Part shown: piece by piece, positions 1 to 11,622 of the stretch
Numbering within the stretch: the stretch's first letter is position 1
How the letters are laid out: each line of letters starts with the position of its first letter
From: Tolypeutes matacus
Lineage: Eukaryota > Chordata > Mammalia > Cingulata > Chlamyphoridae
Length of the DNA stretch: 64,000 nt
Assembly: GCA_026826555.1 (NCBI GenBank)
Contig: JAKSZT010053928.1
Location: 542,720 to 606,719, forward strand
Direction of reading: 5' to 3'
The notes under the pieces: model-generated
What the model was told of the DNA's origin: nothing
What the model saw: only the letters and a program-made list of their open reading frames with translations
The model's database searches: none
Made by a program: the position numbers and the translations under genes

Positions 1-193
1 AAAGGCAGAGAAGCAGATGCTCCTCTGGAGCCTCCAAAAGGCATGCAACCCTGCCAATGCCTTGATTTTAACCCAGTGAGACCCATTTTGGACCCTGACT
101 GAATGAAAGGTAAGAATTGGAGTATAACTTTGTATTGCTCTAAACCATTAAATTTGTAGTAATTTGTTACAGCAGCAATAGAAAACTAATCCA
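1..193 (+). mobile_element. MLT1-type MaLR LTR, 3' part, cut by window start
   Basis: The sequence runs through the typical MaLR 3' end: a GCCTCCA block, a CTTGATTTTA block, and a terminal run GTAATTTGTTACAGCAGC followed by GAAAACTAATCCA. This is the sense-strand end of an ERVL-MaLR solo LTR. The 5' half lies outside the window. Confidence 0.7.
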
Positions 194-869
194 GGTTTGA
201 ATTTAAAGGGAGTCCAAGAAGAAGAAAATTCAGGGAAAAAAAAAGGAGTAGGGAGATGCAAGCAACATCTCCAAGGATGAAGAGTGATAAGCAACGTAGA
301 GGCCAAAACTTGTGGGAAAAACTTGGTCAATGAGAAATCTGAGGGGTGGGGCAAAGGATTTTTACGACCTGGGTTGTGCGGTGCCTGATTTTAAATCATT
401 GTGCCTGCTTTGTTCCTTGCATGACCTTATGCTTGCTATATTCCGTTGCTAGAGGAGCTCTGATGGCAAATCCAAAGGTGTCTCTGTGCAGTCTCTTGAG
501 GTGGCTCTGAGCTCACAAAACCAATATTCATGTTTTTATAGGCTACTTCTGGAAGACAGAGAAAGAAAGAATAAGAGATCTTTTAAGACTCAATAAAAAA
601 AATAGAGAATTTAAGTTTAGTAATTTGTTCTATTTTGGGTACTAATTCAGTGAAACCATTGTTTCCTCAATTATTAAGTGAGGAAGATAAACTAGATTAT
701 TTTAAATATCTCTTCTAACAACAAAGTTACAGGAAGCTATGATTCTATGAATCTATTATTATTCCTTATAGTGATTTCTCATTTAATTAGGGAAAGAGAA
801 TTAATCGTCCTTCAAAATCTAGTATCTGTCAGACTTTTGCATGCATCGTCTTAGTTAATGCTCACAAAC
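194..869. other. Intron, no recognised feature
   Basis: AT-rich sequence between the MLT1 remnant and a MIR. No exon, long frame or clear repeat was recognised. Confidence 0.5.
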
Positions 870-1010
870 ACCTATTTATTTACATGTTATTGTTCTTATT
901 TTACAAATGAGGCAGCTGAGGCCCAGAGAGTTTAAGTAACTTGTACACAGTCCCAAGCCAAAAAGTGTTGCGCTCTTAGTCTGAGAGCAAGTTTTTCCTA
1001 CAATGCTACC
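870..1010 (-). repeat. MIR SINE fragment
   Basis: Contains the reverse complement of the MIR core: ACAAATGAGGCAGCTGAGGC and then AGTTTAAGTAACTTG, followed by a degenerate CACAGTCCCAAGCC segment. Ancient and eroded. Confidence 0.65.
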
Positions 1011-1529
1011 TGCCTTCTTGCAAGCTTATGCCTAAAGGAATTCTCTTGTCCATCTAATGCTCAGTCTATTAAGACTCTACATACATTTGCATCCTAATGG
1101 GAATGACTGGGTATGTATATGTAAAAGACACAAATGCCAACAATCTATCCATAACCAAACCACCACACATGCCAACTCATGCAGTTGAAGGCAAGAGAAA
1201 TTGCCAAAACTCTGACGAAAAATGATAGGAATTTCAAAACAACAAGAGGCTGGTGTGACCAATTCACACATGGTGTGGGACTATTATTAAGATGTGGAAT
1301 ATCAATTTGTCAAGGACTTCTAATTGACTAGAAGCTGCTTAACTTCTAGTGACAAGAGATTCAATTGAAGAAAAAGGAAACTATGAATTTAGTCAAACAG
1401 GAAATACTGGGAAAACCTTTGACATTCCTAGCAATTTTAAAGGTGCTAAAACAATGTCAAGAACTTAGATTACAAAAAGTAGTGTTTTAACATGATGACA
1501 TGAATAACATCAGAAGGTCAAAACTTGCC

Positions 1530-1834
1530 ACCTTATTTACTTTTTTTTTTTTAATTAATTTATTTTTTATTGTGGGTAAAAATCAAAATTTTCACAAAAC
1601 ATACCAATATTTGTAAAATGATATATAAATATATATGCATATATGTGCATTTGCTTACAAAAATGTTATTTTTATATATATAAATATATTTTAAGAGGTG
1701 CTTAGATTACCCAAAATATTACACAGAACCCACTGGGATTCCCATGTTGCCCACCTCCCACACCTCCCACCACATCCCACACAAACATCTCCCACAAGTG
1801 TGGCCCACCACCCTCAATGGACTTACACACTAAG
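1530..1834 (-). mobile_element. L1 3'-UTR fragment, antisense
   Basis: Starts with a poly(T)/TTTATT stretch and runs into GTGCTTAGATTACCC and a C-rich CCCACCTCCCACACC tract. The same organisation recurs at 8403-8530, so this is one repeat family, which I take to be a xenarthran L1 3' untranslated region. AT dinucleotide runs at 1620-1690 interrupt it. Confidence 0.5.
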
Positions 1835-2311
1835 TGTGGTAGGCAGAATTTTGGCTCTCATGACCTTCACCCTTTTGCTATGCTTGTGAGTATGTTATGT
1901 TACATGGCAAAAGGGACTGTGCAGACTTAATTATGGTTACTAAACAGTTAGTTTTAAGATAGGGAGACTGTCCTGAATTATCTGGGTGATCCCAATGTAA
2001 TCATATGAGCTCTTCAAAGCAGAGCTTTCTCTAAGCTGAGAGTAGAAAAAGAAGTCATAAGAAATGCTCAGGAAGGGAAATCAGAGAGCTATGAAACATG
2101 AGAAGGGTTCAACATGAAGGGACCTCAATCCTACAACTGCAAGGAATTGAATTCTGCCAACACCCTGAACGAGCCTTGTAAGATCCTGAGCTGAGAATCC
2201 AGCCATCCTGTGCCCATTTTTTTACTTAGAGAACTGTGAGATAATAAATGGCTGTTGTTTTAAGCTGCTAAGTAGTCTTGATTTGTTATGCAGTGTTAGG
2301 AAACTACTATA
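1835..2311 (+). mobile_element. Solo LTR, MLT1-type (ERVL-MaLR), with 5-bp duplication
   Basis: Begins TGTGGTAGGCAG and ends GGAAACTACTATA, with the MLT1 landmarks ACATGGCAAAAGGGACT, GAATTCTGCCAACACC and GTGAGATAATAAATGG in order. It is flanked by a perfect 5-bp target-site duplication, CTAAG at 1830-1834 and 2312-2316, as expected for an ERVL-class LTR. There is no internal region, so it is a solo LTR of about 477 bp. Confidence 0.85.
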
Positions 2312-2339
2312 CTAAGAATGAGATTGAGCCCAATGAAAA

Positions 2340-2367
2340 CACACACACACACACACATGCACACACA
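2340..2367 (+). repeat. (AC)n microsatellite
   Basis: About 14 AC units with one interruption (ATGC) near the end, just after the solo LTR. Confidence 0.9.
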
Positions 2368-2624
2368 GAATGACAGCTAAGCTGCTGCCTGAGTGGGGTG
2401 AAGCCACATGGCACAGATGACCAGGAACCTTAATGTAACCTTCCAAGTTATGTTAGATCTTGTAACTTTTAGACATGTATCTATACAGTTAAAGATTGCT
2501 GGTGGCATGACAGGACAACCTTTAAAGTTTCAGTCAACAAACCATCTAAGGAATATGAGTCTGGTTGTGATCTAACAACCATCCAATGGCACCTCCTAGT
2601 AAGTTCAATAGAACGCCAGCATCA

Positions 2625-2800
2625 AAATTTTGCAGGAGGGTGTCAGCAACTTGGAAGAAAATCTTGGAGATGATAGTGGAGCACTCTTTTAAGAAATGCT
2701 GCATCCTCAATGTCCTGATGACTCAGAGGATGATCTTCATGAACAGCAAACACTTTTAATTGAAAAGTGATTTAGAAGAGTCACACTCTGCATGTGAAGA
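2625..2800 (+). pseudogene. Possible Tigger/pogo transposase C-terminal remnant
   Basis: One frame reads WKKILEMIVEHSFKKCCI and a shifted frame continues DDSEDDLHEQQTLLIEK before a stop. This resembles the C-terminal end of pogo/Tigger transposases (W..I..E.I..SFKKCGI.NALDG.EDDL). One frameshift separates the two halves. No terminal inverted repeats were identified, so the call is tentative. Confidence 0.35.
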
Positions 2801-4094
2801 AATTTTAGAAATGTCCTAACCAATTAATTTTGCTAGTAATTTTTCCTTTTATGTATTTTAGTGTAATTATATTTTCTTTAAGTATAACATGATAAAAATT
2901 TCCATCCAATATAAAAGATCTTTTTAAATAAATTGAAAATATCTTAAGTGGTAAAAAAGCATCACCTCATAGTTTAACAGCATTTTTTTTCCTTTTCTTC
3001 TTAGTTGTTCAAAAATAACAGTGCATCTTATAACTGATAGTATCTTAGATTCAGTGAAAGAAGATGACACTACCACACTTTGCTTTTCTTGTGGCTTCCC
3101 CCTTAGCTCACCTACATCTACCACTGAGTGTACATCTATCCCAATTCTGAGAAGCATCTAGGAGACCTTAGGGTTTCTTTCAATTTTAAGACTGAACAGC
3201 CCTGTGATTCTTCTCAACATAAGCTTTCTGTGTTGTATTTTTTAGGTCAGAATATTGAAACCTGTATTTCAATGTCCTATTAATTTTTTACTTCTTTTCC
3301 TTTACCATTCTGTGTGGAATCTAGTTTTACAAACATATTACTCCTTCCCACAATGTTGTACAACCCTTCCTGACTTCCCTGTAACTCTTTCCTTTAAGCT
3401 TCCAGCCCCCATGGCCCAAATCCTGCCATTCTTTTAAGGGGAACTGACTTCCATGTCAGTTATAATGAGACAAAATGAGACAAGATTATAGCACGAGCTC
3501 TATAGTTGGTCTGAGGGTCTGTTAGCAAGACTCCCAGAGATGTGTGGGTAACCATCCTTTGTTCTTGTCCAGCAGCCAATGATACATTCAGGGATAGACT
3601 TGGAACAGCCTGAAGAGACTAAGGTGATGAATGAGGATTTTATTTATTCCTAAGGGTAGTGAGTCTACTCTGCAATCATATTGTATATTTTATAGCTGTG
3701 AGATATATCTGTCCCAGGTGAGGTGAACTCCAGTATCTATGCAGATTATGATTATTGTTCTGGGCCTGTAAGAACAGTCATGCTTCCAGAAAGTCTATTG
3801 TGACTCACCCTCACTTGATCAATACTATTCAAAAACAAGCAACACTAATGAGGCTTTTGGGAGTCAGAAATTCTGTTCCCTTCTTGGAGCATGTTGCTAA
3901 ATGTCTTTACCATGAATCCCAACTGTGCCACCTTCATTGTGTATCCCTTAGATCTTGTTCTTCTTGACTGCAACCTGCAATAAAAAGTATATTTCATATC
4001 CAAGCCCCGTTGATGTATATTAATATATATGCAAACACACTCATATCCACACACATACCTGAAACAAAAGTTTTGTGAAACTATACTTAATTTT
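2801..4094. other. Intron, no recognised feature
   Basis: AT-rich intron sequence. Open frames at 2924-3157 and 3255-3437 are short and lack domains, splice context or repeat identity. Nothing else was recognised. Confidence 0.5.
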
Positions 4095-4515
4095 TGTGGT
4101 GGTTTGGAAAACCAGAAGAATATGTTCTTAAACTTAATCCATTCCTGTGGATTAAGTAGGACCTTTAAGTTAAGGTGTGGCCCAGCTCGATGAGGATAGG
4201 TCTGAATCCTATTACTGGAGTCCTTTATAATCAGAATAAAATTCAGGGTAAGAAGCTGAAGGTCATTGAAACCCAGAAGAGAAGGGATAGGCCAGAAGAG
4301 GCTGTCATGGGCATTGCCATGTGACAGAGGAGCACAGGACCAAGGATCACTGGCAGCCAGCCCTAGAACACCAGTCTTCTGGAAGAAAGCATTACCTTGA
4401 TGACACCTTGATTTGGACTTTTTCCTTATCCTCAAAACTGTGAGCCACTGAATTCCCATCATTTAAACCAACTCATTGCATGGTATTTTCTTGAGCAGCC
4501 AAGGGAACTAAAATA
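4095..4515 (+). mobile_element. Xenarthran MaLR-like solo LTR (family A, sense)
   Basis: About 421 bp, starting TGTGGTGGTTTGG and ending GGGAACTAAAATA. Internal blocks include ATGTTCTTAAACTTAATCC, ATTACTGGAGTCCTTTATAA, CCAAGGATCACTGGCAGCC and ACTGTGAGCCACTGAATTCC. The layout mirrors primate THE1/MST LTRs (TG start, clinching AATAAA-like region, CTAAAACA end). Two antisense relatives are present at 51107 and 54963. The flanking duplication is not clear here. The 205-residue open frame on the other strand is an accident of this LTR. Confidence 0.75.
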
Positions 4516-5509
4516 CCTTTACTATGAGCGTAAATTCTGATATTTTCTGATATAGATAATATCAAAACATGCTGTTCTGAATTGGCCCACAAAATTGATT
4601 TCATGATTTACTACTTTGTGAGACCCACAATTTGATTTACCCACACAGTGTGTGTGGCTCTTTTCTTCTATCGATACCTCATAGTGGCTACTTTTAGATA
4701 GGGCAGTTGTGTGAGACTGCTATTTCCTAAGCCTTCCAGGATGTATTCACTCAAATATATGTTGTCTTTCAAAATAAGTCCTCGGGGATTCGTTTGTTTG
4801 TGCTCATTTTTATACATCTATTTAGTATAAGTGAATGAAGAGTATTATGTAATATGATTTTGGAATCCTGAAGACACATGGAGTAATGCTCTCCCCTCAC
4901 TCTTTTTGATATAGAGAAGGTACATTCAGTCCTTTGAGCCACACTCTTCAAGTCTTGTACTACAGCCATGCTTAGATACACCTTAGTAAATCTAAGTAAG
5001 CTTAGGTCCTCTGAGAAGCATAGGACAAGATTAGTGGAGCAAAATATTTTTCAGGGGAAACATTGTGAAGAGATTAAAGAGAGAAGGATCAAGAACAGGC
5101 AGAGAGAGCTGTGGACCACAGTGCTCTGTGAAAGAAGAAAGGAAAGAAAAGGAGTTGGGTAGATTACAGTGCAGTTTGAAGGAAGTCTCTGCCAGGACAA
5201 TGGGGAATCCTGAGCAGTTGTCCATTAGAGAATCTCGCTTGGGCAGGAATGACCCAATTCCTACTCTCAGCATTCTCAGTCATTGGCTGGAAGCAGCCTG
5301 GAGGAAGCTTGGAACCAAAGTGCTGCAGATGGAGGCTGTCAATCAGTTGTGCTCCCTGCAGGAGGTTCTCTTCAATGGAGATATGGATGGGGCATCTCTA
5401 CAGCCACCACACTTTGTGGACCACTCAATATATATTATTTGTTTAAATTACCTAACAAAAAGTTCATTGTTCTCATTTTGCAGCTTAATTACCATTATTA
5501 TCCTTATTA
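4516..5509. other. Intron, no recognised element
   Basis: Contains a 177-codon open frame (5065-5598, + strand), rich in Lys, Arg and Glu, with no domain. It runs directly into the L1 3' end at about 5510, so I do not call it a gene. No repeat was identified with confidence at 4516-5509. Confidence 0.45.
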
Positions 5510-8500
5510 TTATCCCATTTTTTAAAAAATTGAAATATAATTCTCATACCATAAAATTCACCCTTTTACAGTGTACAATTCCATGGTTGTTAGTATAGTC
5601 ACAAAGTTGTGCAACCATCACCACTATCTAGTTCCAGAACATTTTTGTCCCCCCCAAAAGAAACCTGGTAACCATTATCAGTCATTCTCCATGTCATTCT
5701 CTCAGGTCATGGCAAACACTAATCTACTTTCTGTCTCTATGTATTTGCCTATTCTGAACATTTCATATAAATAGAATCATATAATATGTGGCCTTTTGTG
5801 TCTGGCTTCTTTTAACTGAGGATAATTAATTAAAGGTTCATACATGTTATAGCATGTATTAGTACTTCATTACTTTTATGGCCAAATAATATTCCATTGT
5901 ATGGATATAGCACATTTTGTTTATCTATTTGTCAGTTCATGGGCATTTGGGTTGTTTCCTCTTTTTGAGTATTAAGAAGAAGGTTGCTATGAACATTTGT
6001 GTACAAGTGTTTGTGTGGATTTATGTTTTCAATCTCTTGGATATATACTGAGGAGTAGAATTGCTGGGTCATATGGTAACTCAGTTTCACTTTTTGAGAA
6101 ACTGCTACACTGCTTTCCACAGTGGCTGCACCATTTTACATTCCTACCAACAAAGTATGAGAGTTCCAATATCTCCAGATCTTCATCAACACATCTTATT
6201 TTCCTTTTTTTAAAATTTTCATTTCCCTAATGATTAATTATGGTGAGAATCTTTTCATGTGCTTATTGGCTATTTGTATATCCTATTTGAGAAATAGCTA
6301 TTGAAATTTTCTGCCTATTATTTAATTATGGTATGTTTTTATTGTTGGGTAGTTGAGTTCTTTGTACATTCTGTATACAAGTCCTTTATCAGATATATAA
6401 TATGCACATATTTTCTCATATTCTGTGAGCTTCCTCACATTCTTGATGATGTCCTTTGAAGCACAAAACTTTTAGTTTTGATGAAGTTCAATTTATCTGT
6501 ATTTTTATTTTGTCCCTTGTGCTTTTGGTGTCATATCTAAGAAACCATTGACCAATCCAAATTAAGGAAGATATACACCCAAGTTGTCTTCTAAGGATTT
6601 GATGGTTTTAGCTTTTACATTAAGGTCTGTCATCCACTTTAAGTTAATTTTTTGTATATGGTGTTAGGTAGGGGTCCAATTTCATTCATTTGCATGTGAA
6701 TATTCAGCACCATTTTTTGAAAAGACTATTCTTTCCCCATTGAATTGTGTTGGCTCCCATGCAGAAAATCAATTGGCTGTAAATGTATGAGTTTATTTCT
6801 GGACTCTCAATTCTATTCCACTGATCTATATATCTATCCTCATTCCAGTACCACACTGTGTTGATTACTGTAGCTTTGTAGTAAGTTTTGAAATCAGGAA
6901 GGGTGAGTCTTTCAACTTTGTTCTTCTTTTTCAAGATTATTTTAGCTATTTGGGGACTCTTGCATTTCATATGCATTTTAAGGCAGCCTGCCAATTTCTG
7001 CAAAAATGGGTAGTGAAATTTAATAGCAATTGCATTGAATCTGTAGACCAGTTTGGGGAGCATTGAATTATAAACAGTATAATCTTCAACTCATGAATAT
7101 AGGATGCCATCCTTTTATTTAGGTCTTCTTTAATTTCTTTCAGCAATGGTTTGTAGTTTTCAGTGTAAAAGTCTTGCACATTTTTGTTAAATTTATTCCT
7201 AAATGTTTTATTCTTTTTGATGTGATTGTAAATGGAATTGTTTTCTTAATTTCATTTTTTTTGATTGCTCAGTGCTTAGTGTATAAATATACAATTGCTT
7301 TATGCATATTGATCTTGTATCCTGCAACCTTGCTGAACTCATTTTTTGGCTCTAATAGGTTTTTCTGTAGATCCCTTAGGATTGTCTTTATATAAGATCA
7401 TGTCATCTGCAAATAGAGATTGTTTTACTTCTTCCTTTTCAATCTGGATGACTTTTATTTCTTTTTGTTGCCTATTTGCTCTGGCTAAAACCTCCAGTAC
7501 AATGTTGAATAGAAATGGTTAGAACAGGCATCCTTGTCCTGAAAGCTTTCAGTCTTTCACCACTGGGTATTGTTAGTTGTGGGTTTTTCATAATTCCAGG
7601 AGGAGGCTCTCTTCTTTTCCTAGCTTGTTGAATATTTTTGTCATGAAAGGGTGCTAGATTTTGTCAGATGCTTTTCTACATCTGTTGAGATGATCATGTG
7701 GTTTGGTCCTTTATCTCTTAATGTGATATATTATATTGGTTGATTTAGGGATGTTAAATCAATCTTGCATTCTTGGCATAAAACCCACTTGATCAAGGTA
7801 TATAATCCTTATATATACTGGCAGATTTGGTTTGCTAAAAAATTTATTGAGGATTTTAAAATCTACATTCATAAATGATATTTGTCTGTAATTTTCTTTT
7901 CTTATGATATCTTTATCTGGTTTGGGTGTCTGGGTAATACTGACCTCATAGAATGAGTTAGGAAGTGTTCTCTTCTATTTTTTTGGAAAAGTTTATGATG
8001 GATTGGTGTTAATTCTTCCTTAAACATTTGCTAGAATTCACTAGTGAAGCCATCTGGTCCTGGGCCTTTTTTTGTACAAAGATTTTTAAAAATTAACTCA
8101 ATATCTTTACTTGTTAGGGATCTATTCAGATTTTCTATTTTCTTTTTGACTGTTTCAGAAGTTTGTGTCTCTCTAGGAATGCATCCATTTCATTTAAGTT
8201 ATCTAATTTTTTGACATGCAATTATTCATAGTATTCCTTCATAATCTATTTATTTTTGTAAAGTTAGTTGTAACATCTCCTCTTTCCTTCCTGATTTTAA
8301 TAATTTGAATCATCTCTCTCTTTTCTTGATCAGCCTAGCTAAATGTTTATCAATTTTGTTGATCTTTTCAAAGAACCAACTATAAAAATATTTATTTATT
8401 TATTTATTTTTTAAGGAAGCTTTAGATTACATAAATGTTACATCAAAAATATAGGGGATTCTCATATACCCCACCCCCTCCCCTCTCACACTTTGCCACA

Positions 8501-8946
8501 TTAACAACATCTTTCATTAGTGTGGTACGTTTCTCTAGTGTGTTTCTTCTCTATTTTGTTTATTTTTGCTTTAATGTTTATTATTTCCCTCCTTCTTCTT
8601 ACTTTAAGTTTATTTTACTCTTTTTTTTCCCTAGTATCTTAAGATAGAAGTTTTGACTATTGATCTGAGATCTTTCTTTTTTTTTAATGTACACATTTAA
8701 AGCTATAAATTTCTCTCTAAGCATTGCTTTAGCTGCATCCCAAATGTTTGGGTATGTTGTGTTTCATATTCAATTGCCTCTGTTGTTACATGCATATATG
8801 TTTATACTTGTTATATTTTCTTGATTGTTGATCCTTTTATCATTACAAAATATTTTTGTTTGTCTCTGGTAACATTTTTTCTTAAAGTACATTTTGTCTG
8901 ATATTAATATAACCACTCCAGTTCTCTTTTGGTTACTCTTTGCATG
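5510..8946 (-). mobile_element. L1 element, antisense: 3' UTR and ORF2 (left part)
   Basis: Reads the reverse complement of an L1 from the 3' UTR into ORF2. Landmarks: CACCATTTTACATTCCTACC (6131-6150), the ORF2 stretch whose reverse strand gives LPDFKTYYKATVINTVWYW (about 6840-6900), and the reverse-transcriptase core LFADDMI on the reverse strand (about 7397-7420), in which the two catalytic Asp codons are intact. Stops and frameshifts break the frame elsewhere, so it is dead. A short foreign piece interrupts it near 8388-8530 and an LTR at 8947. Confidence 0.88.
8388..8530 (-). mobile_element. L1 3'-UTR fragment nested in the L1
   Basis: Between two contiguous ORF2 blocks (CAAAGAACCAACTATAAAA on the left and GTTTATTTTTGCTTTAATG on the right) lies a TTTATT repeat followed by AGCTTTAGATTACATAAATG and a C-rich CCCACCCCCTCCCCTC tract. 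It matches the layout of the fragment at 1530-1834. It looks like a 5'-truncated younger L1 insertion with its T-rich (poly-A complement) end on the left. Confidence 0.55.
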
Positions 8947-9581
8947 TGTAGCAGTCTGGTATTATTTATGAATTCCAAAAATAGATAATAGTTTATGTTT
9001 GTAAACTGGTCTGTTCCTCTGGGTATATGAGATTGTATTAACTTGAGAGGTTTCACTTTTACTTGATTAAATTATGACTAGGGCCTTGATTGAGTCACAT
9101 CAATAGGATGTTGATGAACAAACAACATGGCAGAGAAGACAGTTGGAGTTTTAATGCTGCAGCCCCAGGAAGTAAATACATAGAGAAGCAGATACATGAG
9201 GAAAGAGAAAAGGCTCCATTAGACAAAGCAGAGCCCTTGGGCAGAGAGACAAGCCATTCACCTGATAGTTTACAGCTGGCCTTGTAAAGAGAGCAGAGCA
9301 GCTGAGCCCGGAGAGAAACAAGCCCCAGAAGAGAGGTGAGACTTAACTCAGCCTACAGCTGATATTGGAAGAAGCTGGGATCATGGATCCTTAAAAGGAA
9401 AAGGAAGCCTGAACCCTTGCAGACTTGTCAGCAGCCATCTTGCTCCAACACGTGGTAACAGACTTTGGTGAGGGAAGTAACTTATGCTTTATGGCCTAGT
9501 AACTGTAGGCTTCTATCCCAAATACATACCCTTTTATAAAAGCCAACAGAATTCTGGTATTTTGCATCAGCACCTAATACA
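8947..9581 (+). mobile_element. Solo LTR, xenarthran family B (635 bp), nested in L1
   Basis: Begins TGTAGCAGTCTGG and ends TAATACA, flanked by the perfect 5-bp duplication GCATG at 8942-8946 and 9582-9586. Its ends are the reverse complement of the LTR at 57168-57781 (for example GAATTCCAAAAATAGATA against the right end there, and TAAAAGCCAACAGAATTCTG against the left end), so both are one family in opposite orientations. The middle differs between copies. L1 sequence resumes exactly after the duplication. Confidence 0.85.
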
Positions 9582-10930
9582 GCATGTTATATTCTTTCTC
9601 ATTTTTTTACTTGCAACCTACTTGTTTCTTTGAGCTAAAGTGTGTTCTTTGTAGACCACATATAGTTGAATCATGTTTTTTGATCTATTCTGCCCATCTC
9701 TTCATTATGCTGGAATCTTATTCCATTTACATTTAATGTAAATACTGATAAGGTAAGGCTTTACACCTATGATTTTTCTCTACCTCTTCTGTATTTTTGC
9801 CTCTATTTTTCCATTACTACCTTCTTTTGTTTGAACAGATATTTTCTAGTGTACTATTTTAATTCTATTTTCATTTCTTTTGTTATATTTTTCAGTTATT
9901 TTCTTAATGGTTGCCCTGGGGATTACAATTAGCATAATAATTTATGATAATCTGATTTGGAGTAAAACCAACTTAATTTCCATAGTATACAAAAAAATAT
10001 GTATTTCTCATATATAACTCTGTTCCCTCCACCCTTATATTTGTTATTATTATCACACAAATTACATCTTTATATGTTACAAGCCCATCAAAACAGTTTT
10101 ACAATTTTTGCATTATGCAGTTGTCTTTTCAATGAGATCAAATAAAAGTTACCAACATAAAATATATTTTTACTGTCTTTTGTATTTACCTATATAGCTA
10201 CCTTTATCAGTGTTCTTTATCTCTTCATGTGGATTTACTCACTGATGTACTTTCATTTCAGTCTGAAGAACTCCATTTAGTATTTCTTATAGGGTAGGTC
10301 TGCTAGTGATGAATTCTCTCAGTTTTTGTTCAAGAATGTCTTAATTTCACCTTTGTTTTTGAAGTATGGTTTTGTTAGATATAGAATTCTTGGTTGACAG
10401 TCCCTTTTTTTTTTTTTAGCACTTTGAGTATGTCATCCCACTGCCTTCTAGTATGGTGAGAAATTGGCTGTTAATCATATTAAGGATCACTTCTCTTGTT
10501 GCTTTCAAGATTCTCTCTGTCTTTCAACAGTTTGATTATGATGTGTTTAGGTGTGGATCTCTTTGATTTTATCCTATTTAGAATTTGTTAAGCTTGTTGG
10601 ATGTGTTGATTAATATTTTTAAATCACATATGGGAGATATTTGTTCATTATTTCTTCAGTTATTCTTTCTGCCCTTTCTCTCCTCTCGTTCTGGCAATCT
10701 CATTATGCATATGTTGGAATGGTTGATGGTGTTCCACGGTTCTCCAATACTGTTAATTTTTCTTGCTTCCTTTTTCTTTCTGTTCCTCAGACTATATATT
10801 CTCAATTAACCTATTTCATGGATTATTTCTTCCGCATGCTAAAATCTGCTGTTGAGCACCACTAGTGAATTTTCATATCAGTTATTGTACTTTTCAACTA
10901 CAGAACTTCCTGTGTATTAACTTCTTTCAG
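9582..10930 (-). mobile_element. L1 element, antisense: ORF2 5' part and upstream region
   Basis: Continues the antisense L1 beyond the nested LTR. Recognisable blocks are TTCCATTTACATTTAATGTA (9721-9740), GTGTTTAGGTGTGGATCTC (about 10543-10561) and CTGTTCCTCAGACTATATA (10781-10799), known from the 5' half of old mammalian L1s. Together with 5510-8946 it spans about 4.6 kb of L1 once inserts are removed. No intact frame. Confidence 0.75.
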
Positions 10931-11386
10931 AAAAAAAGGAAAAGACCCTTACCAATGCTGATGCCAGTGTCTGTGGGTATTCACATATGTTGCCAAGGGA
11001 CTATACTGCATACCAATACACAATAGAGAGAAGAAAAAAGATTTAGAATTCTTGATATTCATGTATTGTTGAAAATGATTGAGTAACCATTTAAATATTT
11101 TCAACTTTTTTTTTTTAACAAACCAATTTATTTGTGCATGTTTAATAGTTTCTCACAGTTAAGTCCTGACACTATTTTGATCCCTGCAGTAGAGATGTTC
11201 CCCCTAAAAATCTGACTGAGAGGGGAAAAAAACACAGTAGGCAGGAAAAAAATCCTTGAAATAAAGGTCTGATAAAAGTAAAATAAATATAATTTACATC
11301 TAAACTCAGCCTCCTAAGTGAAACTTTCTTAAAAGGTAAAAATTAACTACTTATTAATAGCAGTTTAGATTCTCCTTCCTCTATGG
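10931..11386. other. Intron, no recognised feature
   Basis: AT-rich sequence between the L1 and a hAT MITE. Nothing recognised. Confidence 0.5.
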
Positions 11387-11622
11387 CAGGAGTTCTTAAC
11401 CAGGAGTCCATGGACCCCCAAGGGGTCTGTGGAAAGATTTCAGGGGGTCCATGAACTTGAATTGAAAATTCAAAAAATACATTATTCTTGTGGGTACATG
11501 TTGGTGTGGGTGTGATATATTTATTAAATAATACACAGTATAGTGTGGATTTAGTAAGGGGCCTGTGGTTTTCACCTGACTGGCAAAGGGGTCCGTGGAA
11601 CAAAAAAGGTTAAGAACCCTTG
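11387..11622. mobile_element. hAT-type MITE with terminal inverted repeats
   Basis: Starts CAGGAGTTCTTAACC and ends GGTTAAGAACCCTTG, an inverted repeat of about 15 bp with two mismatches. The flanking 8-mers CTCTATGG (11379-11386) and TTATATGG (11623-11630) agree at six positions, as expected of an old 8-bp hAT duplication. Interior GGGGTCTGTGG and GGGGTCCATGAAC blocks are typical of Charlie-derived MITEs. Confidence 0.8.

Noticed and set aside
3845..4462. 205-codon open frame on the minus strand
   Set aside because: It lies largely inside the family-A LTR (4095-4515) on its non-coding strand; no domain and no splice context.
5065..5598. 177-codon open frame on the plus strand
   Set aside because: Low-complexity Lys/Glu-rich composition, no recognisable domain, and it runs straight into an antisense L1 3' end.
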